DNA of 64,000 bases, from assembly GCA_028819215.1 (NCBI GenBank), contig JAPPMG010000096.1:62001-126000 (forward strand), written 5' to 3'. Each line of letters starts with the position of its first letter. The stretch's first letter is position 1. Both the position numbers and the translations under genes were made by a program. Origin of the DNA: Bryobacterales bacterium. Lineage in GTDB: Bacteria > Acidobacteriota > Terriglobia > Bryobacterales > UBA6623. Under the pieces are notes generated by a model. That model was not told the DNA's origin. It ran no database searches and worked only from the letters and a program-made list of their open reading frames with translations. Shown here piece after piece: positions 1 to 8,017 of this stretch.

Positions 1-501
1 GAGCCATGCGAGCTGCGCGCGGCCGATCTCGCCACCCACAGTTTGAGAATCGATGCTCGAATCTAGGGCGATCAGTCGAAACGGCGGCTGCTCCACGACC
101 GCGGCCAGCCACTGAGGAGGCCGGTCGCTGCGGTTCGCAAGACGGGCCAGCAGGTTGCCACGGTCGTCATGGTTGCCCACTGCCAGCACCACCGCCGCCT
201 GCTTGGCCAGCGGATGCATGATGTCAAAGAAGCGCTCGTAGTCGTCGCTGTGGCCAAGCGACCAGGCCAGATCGCCGTTAACCAGCACTCCGGAGGGTTG
301 GAACTGCCGCATTTCCCCAACGGCTCGCTCCAGCTGGCGAGCTGGCTGGAAGCCGCGTTGGCTGACACCGGCGTCGCCGCAGATGTGAGTGTCGGAGGCC
401 CAGGCCCAGCGCGTGGTCCCGCCGGTCTTCAGGGTGCAGCGGTAGACCACCCCGGAGCCATGCTCCGCAGAGAGCGATGGCCTGCCCGAAAGCAAGATCA
501 C
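1..501 (-). CDS. Metallophosphoesterase, calcineurin-like (C-terminus cut by window edge)
   Basis: Calcineurin-like phosphoesterase of the Icc/CpdA type, expected to hydrolyse phosphodiesters or phosphomonoesters with two metal ions. Reading the minus strand from a GTG at 501 gives the family motifs in order: SDTHI (D-x-H), then NGDLAW (GD), then VGNHDDRG (GNH[D/E]). These supply the metal ligands. The frame is open to base 1, so the gene continues outside the window. No ATG is available; GTG at 501 is chosen because it is the first start after the in-frame stop of the upstream Dabb gene, 18 bases away on the same strand. No Shine-Dalgarno sequence is visible. The substrate cannot be told from the sequence. 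Confidence 0.8.
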   Translation of the reverse strand, partial: MILLSGRPSLSAEHGSGVVYRCTLKTGGTTRWAWASDTHICGDAGVSQRGFQPARQLERAVGEMRQFQPSGVLVNGDLAWSLGHSDDYERFFDIMHPLAKQAAVVLAVGNHDDRGNLLARLANRSDRPPQWLAAVVEQPPFRLIALDSSIDSQTVGGEIGRAQLAWL

Positions 502-519
502 GAATTGTCTGCCAGACAG

Positions 520-936
520 CTAGCGTCCGAGGATGTCAAACGTCGTAGTCCCGGCCACTCGCACCTTCGCGTACACCTCGACCCATTCCGTGTGGGCGGG
601 GTGCTTGGCATATACCTCCAGCGCGGCCTCGTCGGCCATCTCCATGCAGACGCCGGACTGGCGCACCATGGGCTCGTCTTGGTTCCGCCCGAACTGTCGC
701 AGCGGTCGCCGCAGCTTGCCCACCCAAACTCTCTCGAGTCCTTCGATCTTGTCGGGCAATTCATTGGTCGCCTTCATGAAGGCGGCCCAGTCGGCGTCGG
801 TGGCGGTCTCGATCTCGGTGAAAGCGAAGCAGTGCATTAGCTTCTTCTCGCCTGCGGCGGCATCGGCGGGCAGGAAAGCCAGCATGACCAAGAGCGTGGA
901 GCAAAGCAGGGTGATACGTCTCATGATTTGCATCAT
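520..936 (-). CDS. Exported Dabb-domain (stress-responsive alpha-beta barrel) protein
   Basis: 138-residue protein. Residues 1-28 are a classical signal peptide with basic start, hydrophobic core and an ADAAAG cleavage region. They are followed by one Dabb domain of about 100 residues, beginning KKLMHCFAFTE and running through the conserved WVGKLRRP and YAKHPAHTEWVE stretch to the end. Dabb proteins form small dimeric ferredoxin-like barrels; many are of unknown function and a few are enzymes. The secreted form is common in heterotrophs rich in polysaccharide genes. It lies directly upstream of the metallophosphoesterase on the same strand and diverges from the sulfatase with only 50 bases between them. 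No substrate can be assigned. Confidence 0.75.
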   Translation of the reverse strand: MMQIMRRITLLCSTLLVMLAFLPADAAAGEKKLMHCFAFTEIETATDADWAAFMKATNELPDKIEGLERVWVGKLRRPLRQFGRNQDEPMVRQSGVCMEMADEAALEVYAKHPAHTEWVEVYAKVRVAGTTTFDILGR

Positions 937-973
937 AGCCCACTGCCCGGTCCCAAGCCCGGGCCGCTCCCGC

Positions 974-979
974 TAAACT
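974..979 (+). promoter_or_regulatory. Candidate -10 box (TAAACT) for a leaderless sulfatase transcript
   Basis: TAAACT lies 7 nt before the GTG start of the sulfatase gene, and no Shine-Dalgarno sequence is present. Transcription would start at or next to the start codon. The string TAAACTAG-TTGC closely resembles the one before the aldo/keto reductase at 25150. No convincing -35 element is seen. Confidence 0.3.
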
Positions 980-986
980 AGCTTGC

Positions 987-2378
987 GTGTTCCGATTGCT
1001 CCTCGCGGTCCTGTTGGCCGCGCATCTCTACGCCGCGCAGCGGCCGAATATCGTCTTTGTCTACACCGATGACCAAGCCGGCTGGGCGTTGGGCTTGGCT
1101 GGCCACCCCCACGCGTCCACGCCCAACATGGACAAGCTGTTCCGGCGGGGGGCCTACCTGCCGAACTCTTTCACGGTCACGCCGGTTTGCTCGCCCTCGA
1201 GGGCGAGCCTGATCTCGAGCCGCTACGGAAGCGAGGTCGGCCTCACGGACTGGCTCAATCCCAGGCGCGAGCCGTACATGGGCTTGGGCGCCGACATTCT
1301 CACCTGGCCGCGGCTGCTCAAGGATGCCGGATACCGGACCGGGCTCGTGGGCAAGTGGCATCTGGGCTTGCTGGACGAGCAGCACCCGACGCAGAGGGGC
1401 TACGAGTACTTCATGGGATTTCGCGGAGGCGGGACCACGCCCGTCGACCCCGTCCTCGAGAAGGATGGCAAGCAGCGTCAGTTCAACGGCCTGACCGCTG
1501 ACATTCTGACATCGGACGCCTTGGAGTACATCGAGCGAGTCCGCGACGAGACCTTCCTGCTCTCCCTGCACTACCGCGCCCCGCATGCGCGCTGGCTTCC
1601 AGTAGCGCCCGAGGATTGGGCGCCGTTCGACGGCCTCAACCCGATCATCCCCAATCCTGGCTTCCCGTACTTGGATCTGGAGCGCGTGCGCCGCATGACG
1701 CGCGAGTACCTCGCCAGCACCAAGAGCGTCGACCGCAACATTGGCCGACTGCTGGCCAAGCTTGATGAGCTCGGCCTCGCCGAAAGCACCGTGATCGTAT
1801 ACACCAGCGATCACGGCTACAACATGGGGGAGAGCGGCGTCTGGCACAAGGGAAACGGACACTACGTGCTGACCCGCAATCCTCCGGCCACGGCGAACAT
1901 ACCTGACGGCCAGCGCCCGAACATGTGGGATCGCTCGATACGCGTGCCGACCGCGGTCGTGTGGCCCGGCCAAGTCGGGGCCGGAACGGTGATCGAGGGC
2001 ACCGTCTCGAACCTTGACTGGCTGCCGACGATGGCGGCGGTCGCCGGGGCGGAAATCCCCGCCGGTGCGATCGTGCGGGGCCGCAACTTATTGCCCCTGC
2101 TGCGCGGAACCGCCGACGATTGGAGCAACGAACTCTATGGCGAGTACTCGACGCACCACCAGAGCCGCACGCACATGCGGATGCTGCGCACTCCGAAGTG
2201 GAAGCTCGTGCGGGACTTTCTCAACCCCGAGCGCGATGAGCTCTACGACCTCGCAACCGATCCCGAAGAGACCACCAATCTGATCCGGCATCCTAGGGGC
2301 AAGCCGACGGTCGCCAAGCTTGGCAAGCGGCTGCTGGAGCGGATGCGAGCCGTGGGCGACCGGCTGGCGCAGGAGTGA
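987..2378 (+). CDS. Secreted type I sulfatase
   Basis: 463-residue alkaline-phosphatase-superfamily sulfatase, which removes sulfate esters from sulfated carbohydrates or related compounds outside the cytoplasm. A short signal peptide occupies residues 1-17 (cleavage near LYAAQRP). The metal-binding YTDDQ lies at 26-30. The sulfatase signature CSPSR starts at C68, the cysteine converted to formylglycine by a maturase. Further family motifs are GKWHLG and YTSDHGYNMGE. Length is normal for the family. It starts with GTG and ends 6 bases before the exported sugar isomerase, whose Shine-Dalgarno sequence lies within its last codons, so the two form an operon. This suggests use of a sulfated sugar. 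The exact substrate is unknown. Confidence 0.9.
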   Translation: MFRLLLAVLLAAHLYAAQRPNIVFVYTDDQAGWALGLAGHPHASTPNMDKLFRRGAYLPNSFTVTPVCSPSRASLISSRYGSEVGLTDWLNPRREPYMGLGADILTWPRLLKDAGYRTGLVGKWHLGLLDEQHPTQRGYEYFMGFRGGGTTPVDPVLEKDGKQRQFNGLTADILTSDALEYIERVRDETFLLSLHYRAPHARWLPVAPEDWAPFDGLNPIIPNPGFPYLDLERVRRMTREYLASTKSVDRNIGRLLAKLDELGLAESTVIVYTSDHGYNMGESGVWHKGNGHYVLTRNPPATANIPDGQRPNMWDRSIRVPTAVVWPGQVGAGTVIEGTVSNLDWLPTMAAVAGAEIPAGAIVRGRNLLPLLRGTADDWSNELYGEYSTHHQSRTHMRMLRTPKWKLVRDFLNPERDELYDLATDPEETTNLIRHPRGKPTVAKLGKRLLERMRAVGDRLAQE

Positions 2379-2384
2379 CCGACG

Positions 2385-3437
2385 ATGGCTGCAAGACCTT
2401 CAGATCGAATTCAGCGCGGGATGTCGAAGCGAGATCTCGGCAGCAGCGCCCCTGGGCGTCGCGAGCTGCTCGCTTACTCGGCCTTCTTCGGGCCAGCCTT
2501 CCTGGCCCGTCAGGGTCTGGCCGGCACTCTCGCGCCGGCTGCGCAGGCATCGTCGCCGAGCGATCCCGTGCGGGGGATGAAGAAGTCGATCAACCTGTGG
2601 GCCTTCCCCTACCCAGACAAGTGGTCGCTGCGGGAGTGCTTCCAGATCGCGGCCGATGCAGGCTTCGATGCGGTCGAACCGAACTTCAACCTTGAGGGCG
2701 AGTTCTCGGCGGAATCGTCCGATGACGAGATCCGGGCTGTCAAGCGCATGGCCGACGAGGCGGGAATTGCCATCAGCGGCGTCTGCTCGTTCCTGTTCTG
2801 GCCCTACTCGATGACCCACCCGGACGCTGGGCGGCGCGCCAAGGGCATCGAGCTGGCGAGCCGGATGGCGGAAGCTGCCGCCCTGCTGGGCACGGACAAC
2901 TTGCTGGTGGTGCCCGGGGCGGTATACGCGCCATGGCTCGAGGATCCTGTCCCGGTGTCCAACGACGTCTGCGAACGCTATGCCAAGCAGGCCGTCCGGG
3001 AGCTGATCCCGGCCGCTGAGCGCGCCGGAGTGTCGATCAACATCGAGAACATCTTCGCCAACGGATTCCTGTTCAGCCCGCAGGAGGTTGCAGCGTTCGT
3101 CGACGGCTTCGGCAGCGACACGGTAAAGGTGCACTTCGATACCGGCAATATCATGCAGTACCAGTTCCCCGAGCACTGGATCCCGATCCTGGGCAAGCGC
3201 ATCAAGAACATTCACCTCAAGGAGTGGGACAAACGGACCCAGGAGTTCAACCTTCACACGTTCCGCACGCTGCTCGACGGCACGACCAATTGGCCGGCGG
3301 TGATCGCCGCGCTGGAGGGGATCGGCTACGACGGCTATCTCACCTTCGAGTATTTCCACCCGCACCAGCACTATCCCGAGGCGCTGATCTATCAGACATC
3401 CGATGCGCTGGACCGCATGCTGCGGAGAACGGCCTGA
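2385..3437 (+). CDS. Sugar phosphate isomerase/epimerase (xylose-isomerase-like TIM barrel), exported
   Basis: 350-residue member of the AP-endonuclease-2/xylose-isomerase-like TIM barrel family, which includes hydroxypyruvate isomerases and sugar epimerases. The N-terminal 60 residues carry a twin-arginine-like signal: GRRELL, then a hydrophobic stretch and an APAAQAS cleavage region. The barrel starts near residue 65 (INLWAFPYP). Typical metal-site motifs follow: INIENIF, VHFDTGN, NIHLKEWD and TFEYF. The ATG at 2385 is preferred over the one at 2421 because AGGAG at 2371-2375 sits 9 nt before it. It is co-transcribed with the sulfatase. Its true substrate, and whether it acts in the periplasm, are not known. 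Confidence 0.85.
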   Translation: MAARPSDRIQRGMSKRDLGSSAPGRRELLAYSAFFGPAFLARQGLAGTLAPAAQASSPSDPVRGMKKSINLWAFPYPDKWSLRECFQIAADAGFDAVEPNFNLEGEFSAESSDDEIRAVKRMADEAGIAISGVCSFLFWPYSMTHPDAGRRAKGIELASRMAEAAALLGTDNLLVVPGAVYAPWLEDPVPVSNDVCERYAKQAVRELIPAAERAGVSINIENIFANGFLFSPQEVAAFVDGFGSDTVKVHFDTGNIMQYQFPEHWIPILGKRIKNIHLKEWDKRTQEFNLHTFRTLLDGTTNWPAVIAALEGIGYDGYLTFEYFHPHQHYPEALIYQTSDALDRMLRRTA

Positions 3438-3521
3438 CGCCGTCTGCGAGTGACAGCGGGCGGGCGGGACGCTCCAGCGGCCCTTCGAGTCAGCCCGCGA
3501 AACCCGCGATCCGCACTGGGG

Positions 3522-3527
3522 CATAAT
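3522..3527 (+). promoter_or_regulatory. Candidate -10 box (CATAAT) before gpmI
   Basis: CATAAT matches the bacterial -10 consensus at five of six positions and lies 17 nt before the gpmI ATG, with an AAAGGGG ribosome-binding site between them. No recognisable -35 element is present at the right distance. Confidence 0.35.
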
Positions 3528-3544
3528 CGAGTCAAAGGGGCTCG

Positions 3545-5086
3545 ATGGGATTCTCCAAGCCGCTGGTGCTGACGATCATGGACGGTTGGGGCCACAACCC
3601 CGACCCCGCCAACAATGCGGTCGCGATGGCGCGCACGCCGACGTTCGACCGCCTCTGGGCGGAGAACCCGCACACCTATATCCGCACCGACGGGCCCTAT
3701 GTGGGCCTGCCCACAGGACAGATGGGCAACAGCGAAGTCGGACACCTCAACATCGGTTCCGGGCGCATCGTGCAGATGGACATTACCCGCATCGACGAAA
3801 TGGCGCAGAGCGAGGCGTTCGACCGCAACCCGGCCCTGACGGCGATTTGGGAGCGATCTCGCAACGGCGGCGCGCTGCACCTGATGGGCTTGCTCAGCGA
3901 TGGCGGCGTCCACTCCCAGGCCAGCCACTTGTACGCCTTGCTGGAGGCGGCCAAGCGCCAGCACGTCAAGAATGTCTTCGTCCACGCCTTCACCGACGGG
4001 CGTGACACCCCCCCTCAGAGCGGAGTGGGCCACGTCGTTCAGCTGCTGGCCTTCATGGAGCGCTTGGGCTGCGGGCGCTTGGCCACCGTGTGCGGGCGCT
4101 ACTACGCAATGGATCGAGACCGGCGCTGGGAGCGTACCGAGCGAGCCATGCGCGCGTTGCTGGACGGGCGAGGACACCGGACTCAAGATCCCGTGGCAGG
4201 CCTAAAGGCCTCCTATGCGGCCGGAGTCACCGACGAATTCATCGAACCGATCGTCGTGACCGACGCCGCAGGCGTTCCGGTAGGGCGGATCGGCAGCCGT
4301 CAGGCGGCCGTCTTCTTCAATTTCCGCGCCGATCGGGCGCGGCAGCTGACAAGCGCGCTCAACGATCCGCAGCTAGGAGGCATCAGCCGTGCCGGGCTGC
4401 CTGCGGACCTCGTGTTCGTAACGATGACCAGATACGAAAAGGATTACCCCTACGACGTGGTTCTCGAGCCGCAGTTTCCCGATCGCATCTTGGGCGAGGT
4501 CTGTGCGGACCTAGGTTGGAGGAACCTGCGCGTGGCCGAGACGGAAAAATACCCCCACGTGACCTACTTCTTCAACGGCGGCCGCGAACAGCCGTATGAC
4601 GGCGAGGAGCGGGAGCTGGTGCCCTCGCCGAAGGTAGCGACCTACGACTTGCAGCCCGAGATGAGCGCCGCCGGCGTCTGCGACGCGGTCGTGCGCGGCA
4701 TCGAGAGCGGCTCGTTCGAAGTCATCGTGGTGAATTTCGCCAACGGCGACATGGTCGGCCACACGGGTGTGATCGAGGCCGCCGTGCGCGCGTGCGAGAC
4801 GGTCGATGGCTGCTTGGATCGGATAGAGCGGGCGCTCAAGATCCACGGCGGACACTGGATCGTGACGGCCGACCACGGCAATGCCGACCTGATGGTCGAT
4901 CCGGAGACCGGCGCGCCGCATACGTATCACACCACGTTCCCCGTGCCGCTGATCTTGGTGGGCGACTATCGCGGGCGGCTTTCGGAAGGGGGCTCGCTGC
5001 GCGATATTTCTCCCACCATCCTGGGGTGCCTTGGCGTCGGCCAGCCAGCCGAAATGACTGGCCGCAACCTGTGCCGGGGAGGCTGA
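3545..5086 (+). CDS. gpmI: 2,3-bisphosphoglycerate-independent phosphoglycerate mutase
   Basis: 513 residues, the usual length for the cofactor-independent enzyme that interconverts 3- and 2-phosphoglycerate in glycolysis. It starts with the metal-binding LTIMDGWG motif. The catalytic serine, S63, is in MGNSEVGHLNIGSGR and forms the phosphoserine intermediate. Later motifs are HAFTDGRDTPP, GRYYAMDRD, FNFRADRAR, NFANGDMVGHTG and TADHGNAD, which supply the substrate-binding residues and the two manganese sites. AAAGGGG lies 4 nt before the ATG. The Nudix gene follows after 7 bases and is probably co-transcribed. Confidence 0.97.
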   Translation: MGFSKPLVLTIMDGWGHNPDPANNAVAMARTPTFDRLWAENPHTYIRTDGPYVGLPTGQMGNSEVGHLNIGSGRIVQMDITRIDEMAQSEAFDRNPALTAIWERSRNGGALHLMGLLSDGGVHSQASHLYALLEAAKRQHVKNVFVHAFTDGRDTPPQSGVGHVVQLLAFMERLGCGRLATVCGRYYAMDRDRRWERTERAMRALLDGRGHRTQDPVAGLKASYAAGVTDEFIEPIVVTDAAGVPVGRIGSRQAAVFFNFRADRARQLTSALNDPQLGGISRAGLPADLVFVTMTRYEKDYPYDVVLEPQFPDRILGEVCADLGWRNLRVAETEKYPHVTYFFNGGREQPYDGEERELVPSPKVATYDLQPEMSAAGVCDAVVRGIESGSFEVIVVNFANGDMVGHTGVIEAAVRACETVDGCLDRIERALKIHGGHWIVTADHGNADLMVDPETGAPHTYHTTFPVPLILVGDYRGRLSEGGSLRDISPTILGCLGVGQPAEMTGRNLCRGG

Positions 5087-5093
5087 CGGACGC

Positions 5094-5513
5094 ATGCCTA
5101 GCGGATCCAAGACGGCCGGCCCGGTCCGCGCGGCCGGCGGGCTCGTATGGCGGGATCGGAGTCGTCGCGAACTTGCGGTGATCTACCGCGACCGCTACGC
5201 TCCTGAAGAGTGCTGCTTGCCCAAGGGCAAGCTGGACCCGGCGGAAGGCTGGGAGCAGGCGGCCGTCCGCGAGGTGTTCGAGGAGACGGGCTGCGAGGCC
5301 GAGATCGCAGGCTTTGCCGGGCTGCTGCATTATCCGGTCGGCGGGAGGCCCAAGGTCGTCGTCTACTTCGATATGTTCGCCGTCGCCGAAGGGGCGTTTC
5401 TGCCTTCGAAGGAAGTGACCAGGATGGCCTGGCTCAAGCCGCCCGCAGCCCTTGGCGAACTCGCTCACGAAGGCGAGCGCGAGCTGCTCCGCGAGTTCCT
5501 CGAGCGAATGTGA
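5094..5513 (+). CDS. Nudix hydrolase
   Basis: 139-residue Nudix hydrolase. The Nudix box starts GKLDPAEGWE and continues REVFEETG, matching G-x5-E-x7-REUxEExGU completely, so the magnesium-binding glutamates are all present. The N-terminus (RAAGGLVW) and the CLPKGKLD lead-in resemble bacterial diadenosine-polyphosphate or ADP-sugar hydrolases that clean up nucleotide derivatives. It begins 7 nt after gpmI in the same operon. The substrate cannot be fixed from sequence alone. Confidence 0.88.
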   Translation: MPSGSKTAGPVRAAGGLVWRDRSRRELAVIYRDRYAPEECCLPKGKLDPAEGWEQAAVREVFEETGCEAEIAGFAGLLHYPVGGRPKVVVYFDMFAVAEGAFLPSKEVTRMAWLKPPAALGELAHEGERELLREFLERM

Positions 5514-5524
5514 GCCGGCCGGGC

Positions 5525-5944
5525 TCAGTGCCTGCGGAGCTGGCGCAGGGCGTCGGAAATGCTTTGCTCTCGCCTGCGCCTGCGCTCCTCAAGAATCTTC
5601 TCGTACTTGACCTGCTGGTCTTCGTAGAGCACCGACATGATGCGATCGGCGCGCTGGCGACGGATCGCCTCCAGCTCGGGTTCGATCGCTTCCCTGACGG
5701 ACTGGTAGCGCTCGCCGATGTCGTCCAGGATGGCGGCGATCTGCTCGCGCTGTTCGATGTCGAGTTCCAGATCCTCGGTCAGGTGGTTTAGCAGGCGCGT
5801 CCGGTACTCGGCGGGCGCGAGGTTTCTGCGTTGGCCGCCGCGTACCGTGTACGAGTAGACGCCGGCGGCTCCGAGAGCCGCACCGCCCAAGCACACTGAA
5901 GCGAGCGCGAGGAGCACCCGCCTCCTAGGCTTCTGAAGCGTCAT
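5525..5944 (-). CDS. Membrane-anchored Spy/CpxP-like periplasmic protein of an ECF sigma operon
   Basis: 139 residues from the ATG at 5944, which overlaps the TGA of the gene upstream as ATGA; a start 24 nt earlier is also possible. A membrane anchor spans about residues 9-29, with basic residues before it. The rest is a highly charged, almost wholly helical periplasmic domain. The stretch LTEDLELDIEQREQIAAIL resembles the LTxxQ-type helices of Spy/CpxP/ZraP envelope-stress proteins, and the C-terminus is rich in Arg/Glu coiled-coil sequence. It is the third gene of the sigma / anti-sigma cassette, so it may sense or buffer the envelope signal. Similarity to Spy is by pattern only. Confidence 0.6.
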   Translation of the reverse strand: MTLQKPRRRVLLALASVCLGGAALGAAGVYSYTVRGGQRRNLAPAEYRTRLLNHLTEDLELDIEQREQIAAILDDIGERYQSVREAIEPELEAIRRQRADRIMSVLYEDQQVKYEKILEERRRRREQSISDALRQLRRH

Positions 5945-6285
5945 TGTCCGTACCTGGCAACCACCCACACCGCGCCGTCATGCTCGTCCATAGAATCGAG
6001 CGCGAGCGTATCCACGTAGGTCGCGTTGAGCAGTTCGGACTCGTCACGCTGGCTGGCCTGCGTCCAGTGGAAGCCCACCAGCAGGCCAGCGATGGCCACT
6101 GCTGAGAGCGCCAAGCGCGGAGCCCACGCGACTAGGTCCGCGGCCCAGCCGTTCTGTTCCTCGTTCCGGGCCCTGATCTTGTCCCAGACTTCGGCGACGA
6201 ACGAGGGGCCGGGTTCAAACGCCACCATCATCTCGCGGTAGACGGAGAACAAGCGATCCAATAGCTCATCATGGCTTGTCTTCAT
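5941..6285 (-). CDS. Probable membrane anti-sigma factor
   Basis: 114-residue protein with a cytoplasmic N-terminal helical part (about 1-48), one membrane span (about 52-70, LALSAVAIAGLLVGF) and a short outer part. This is the usual plan of an anti-sigma factor. No zinc-type HxxxCxxC motif is present. Its ATG lies inside the end of the ECF sigma gene (17-base overlap) and its TGA overlaps the start of the next gene, so all three are translationally coupled. The assignment rests on gene context and topology; no sequence signature for a named anti-sigma family was recognised. Confidence 0.6.
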   Translation of the reverse strand: MKTSHDELLDRLFSVYREMMVAFEPGPSFVAEVWDKIRARNEEQNGWAADLVAWAPRLALSAVAIAGLLVGFHWTQASQRDESELLNATYVDTLALDSMDEHDGAVWVVARYGQ

Positions 6286-6886
6286 GTCTGTCTCCCTCCG
6301 GTCGCGCCAAGCGTTGGCTGGCTTCTTCGGTGATTTTTCCGTACGCCTTCAGCGCCCGCTTGCGGGCACGGAAGAGCCGCACCTTGAGGACGTTGGTGTT
6401 GACCTTGTAGACGCTGCTCAGTTCCTTGAGGGAAAGGCCCTCGATTTCCTTGAGCACGAGCAAGAGCCGGTCCTCTTTCGAAACCCGGCCAAGCACCACC
6501 TCCAGCAACTCCTTGGCACCCGCTTTGTGACTGTCGTCGATCGCCCTCCGTCCGCTCAGCGCCGCGTCGATCGCCACGACCTGCTCCTCGCTCAGGTCCG
6601 CCATCCTGACATCGATCTCCCTGCGCTTGCGACGCAGATAATCGTAGCAGGCGTTGACGGTCAGGCGGTAGAGCCACGGCTCGAACACCTGCGGCGTCCT
6701 CAACTGGCTGATCGAGTCGTAGAGCCGGACGAATACCTCCTGCCCGACGTCTTCGACGTCGTCCCCGCGACTGATCATCCTGTAGACCGTGCCCAGAATT
6801 CGCTTCCTGTACGCTCGGATGATCTCGCCGAAAGCCTCGTCGTCGCCCGACTGAGCCCTCTCGATCGTCTCGGGTTCAACCAGCAT
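6269..6886 (-). CDS. ECF (sigma-70 family, RpoE-like) RNA polymerase sigma factor
   Basis: 205 residues. Sigma region 2 occupies about residues 15-85 with DDVEDVGQEVFVRLY and PWLYRLTVNACYDYLRRK, the core-binding and -10 recognition helices. Region 4 spans about 130-185, with RLLLVLKEIEGLSLKELS leading into the -35-recognising helix-turn-helix and RLFRARKRAL. The linker is charged. It is first in a coupled operon with a membrane anti-sigma factor and a periplasmic Spy-like protein, so it probably answers an envelope signal. The 289 bases upstream, shared with the 3' end of hisA, hold no gene I recognise and no convincing autoregulated ECF promoter. Confidence 0.92.
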   Translation of the reverse strand: MLVEPETIERAQSGDDEAFGEIIRAYRKRILGTVYRMISRGDDVEDVGQEVFVRLYDSISQLRTPQVFEPWLYRLTVNACYDYLRRKRREIDVRMADLSEEQVVAIDAALSGRRAIDDSHKAGAKELLEVVLGRVSKEDRLLLVLKEIEGLSLKELSSVYKVNTNVLKVRLFRARKRALKAYGKITEEASQRLARPEGDRHEDKP

Positions 6887-7175
6887 TCAGGGGCAGCCGT
6901 TGCGAGCGGCGCCTGTGTTGTTTGCTCCTAGCATTTAGGCGCAACCGTAGCAATTCAGGTTACGACAATTGAATGAACATCGTGGATGGGCGGCGTCGCG
7001 GCTTCGAACTGGCGGCAGCGCGGCCCGACTCCAGCAGCGGGAGCCCGCCCGGTGAGGAGGTCCAATGCGACCCGCAGTTCCGCGCAATCCAGCGCTGTTC
7101 GCAAGGCTGCGCCGTTTCGCCGCGCCCGCGCAATGCGCCTCCTGCGCGGACTGCGAGCGCCCGCGGGCGTCCGGA

Positions 7176-7898
7176 TCAGCGAATTGCCGAGCCGGTGCTC
7201 AGGCGCTGCAGCTCGGCCAGTTCGTCAAGCTTGAGATGTCCGGTATAGACCGCCATGCCCAGGGCCGCATGCACGCCGATATCGACAAGCGTGCGGATCT
7301 CTGCAATGCTGGCGATCCCTCCCGCGGCCGTGATCTCGTGGTCCGTTGCCGCCCGCAACCGGCGGTACCAGTCCAAGTCAGTGCCCTGCATCGTGCCCTC
7401 TTTGTCGACATAGGTGCACAGGAACGCGCCGCAGTACGGCTCAAAGCGGGATATGACCTCTTCAGCCCTGAGGGCCGTGGATTCGCGCCAGCCCCTGATG
7501 ACGATGCGGCCGCTCATCGAATCCAATGAAACGATCAATCGCTCGCGCCCGATGTTTTGCGCTAGCGCTTCAAGGAAATCGCTGTTCGGGCCGTTGTCGG
7601 AAAAGGCGGCGGTCCCGACGATGACCCGCTCGGCCCCGCTACGGACAAGGTCTTCGGCACGCTCCAGCGTCCTGACGCCACCACCCACCCAGGTTCGGGC
7701 TCGTCCGGCGATGCGCCGCACGACGGGCAGGTTCGAACCTTGCCCGATGGCTTGGTCCAGATCGATGACTTGGATTACCGGGAACGCCGAAAAGCGCTCC
7801 AGCATGGTGTCAGGAGATTCGCCCTCAAGGGCCTTCTCCCGGCCCCGGACAAGCTGGACGACCTTTCCATCCATTAGGTCGATACAGGGAATGATCAT
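7176..7898 (-). CDS. hisA: Phosphoribosylformimino-5-aminoimidazole carboxamide ribotide isomerase
   Basis: 240-residue TIM barrel catalysing the ProFAR-to-PRFAR Amadori rearrangement in histidine biosynthesis. IIPCIDLMDGK carries the first catalytic aspartate, and phosphate-binding motifs GGGVRT and AAGGI sit in the two half-barrels. The second catalytic aspartate lies in the ITAAGG/TYVDKEGTMQGTDLD half. Full length. It is the last gene of the his operon, 119 bases after hisF, a wider gap than elsewhere in the operon. Confidence 0.93.
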   Translation of the reverse strand: MIIPCIDLMDGKVVQLVRGREKALEGESPDTMLERFSAFPVIQVIDLDQAIGQGSNLPVVRRIAGRARTWVGGGVRTLERAEDLVRSGAERVIVGTAAFSDNGPNSDFLEALAQNIGRERLIVSLDSMSGRIVIRGWRESTALRAEEVISRFEPYCGAFLCTYVDKEGTMQGTDLDWYRRLRAATDHEITAAGGIASIAEIRTLVDIGVHAALGMAVYTGHLKLDELAELQRLSTGSAIR

Positions 7899-8017
7899 GA
7901 TCCGGTGCGTACACTGCTCGGATTGCAGCTCGAAACAGGTTCCAGCTTATCCAAACCCGCCGAGCCCACGAATGCCGCTTGCATAGCATCGCGCCGACGG
8001 TGCGCAGGGCATTGGAT

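Noticed and set aside
2400-3524. 374-codon minus-strand frame over the sugar isomerase
   Set aside because: Antisense shadow; the plus-strand protein is clearly the TIM-barrel isomerase.
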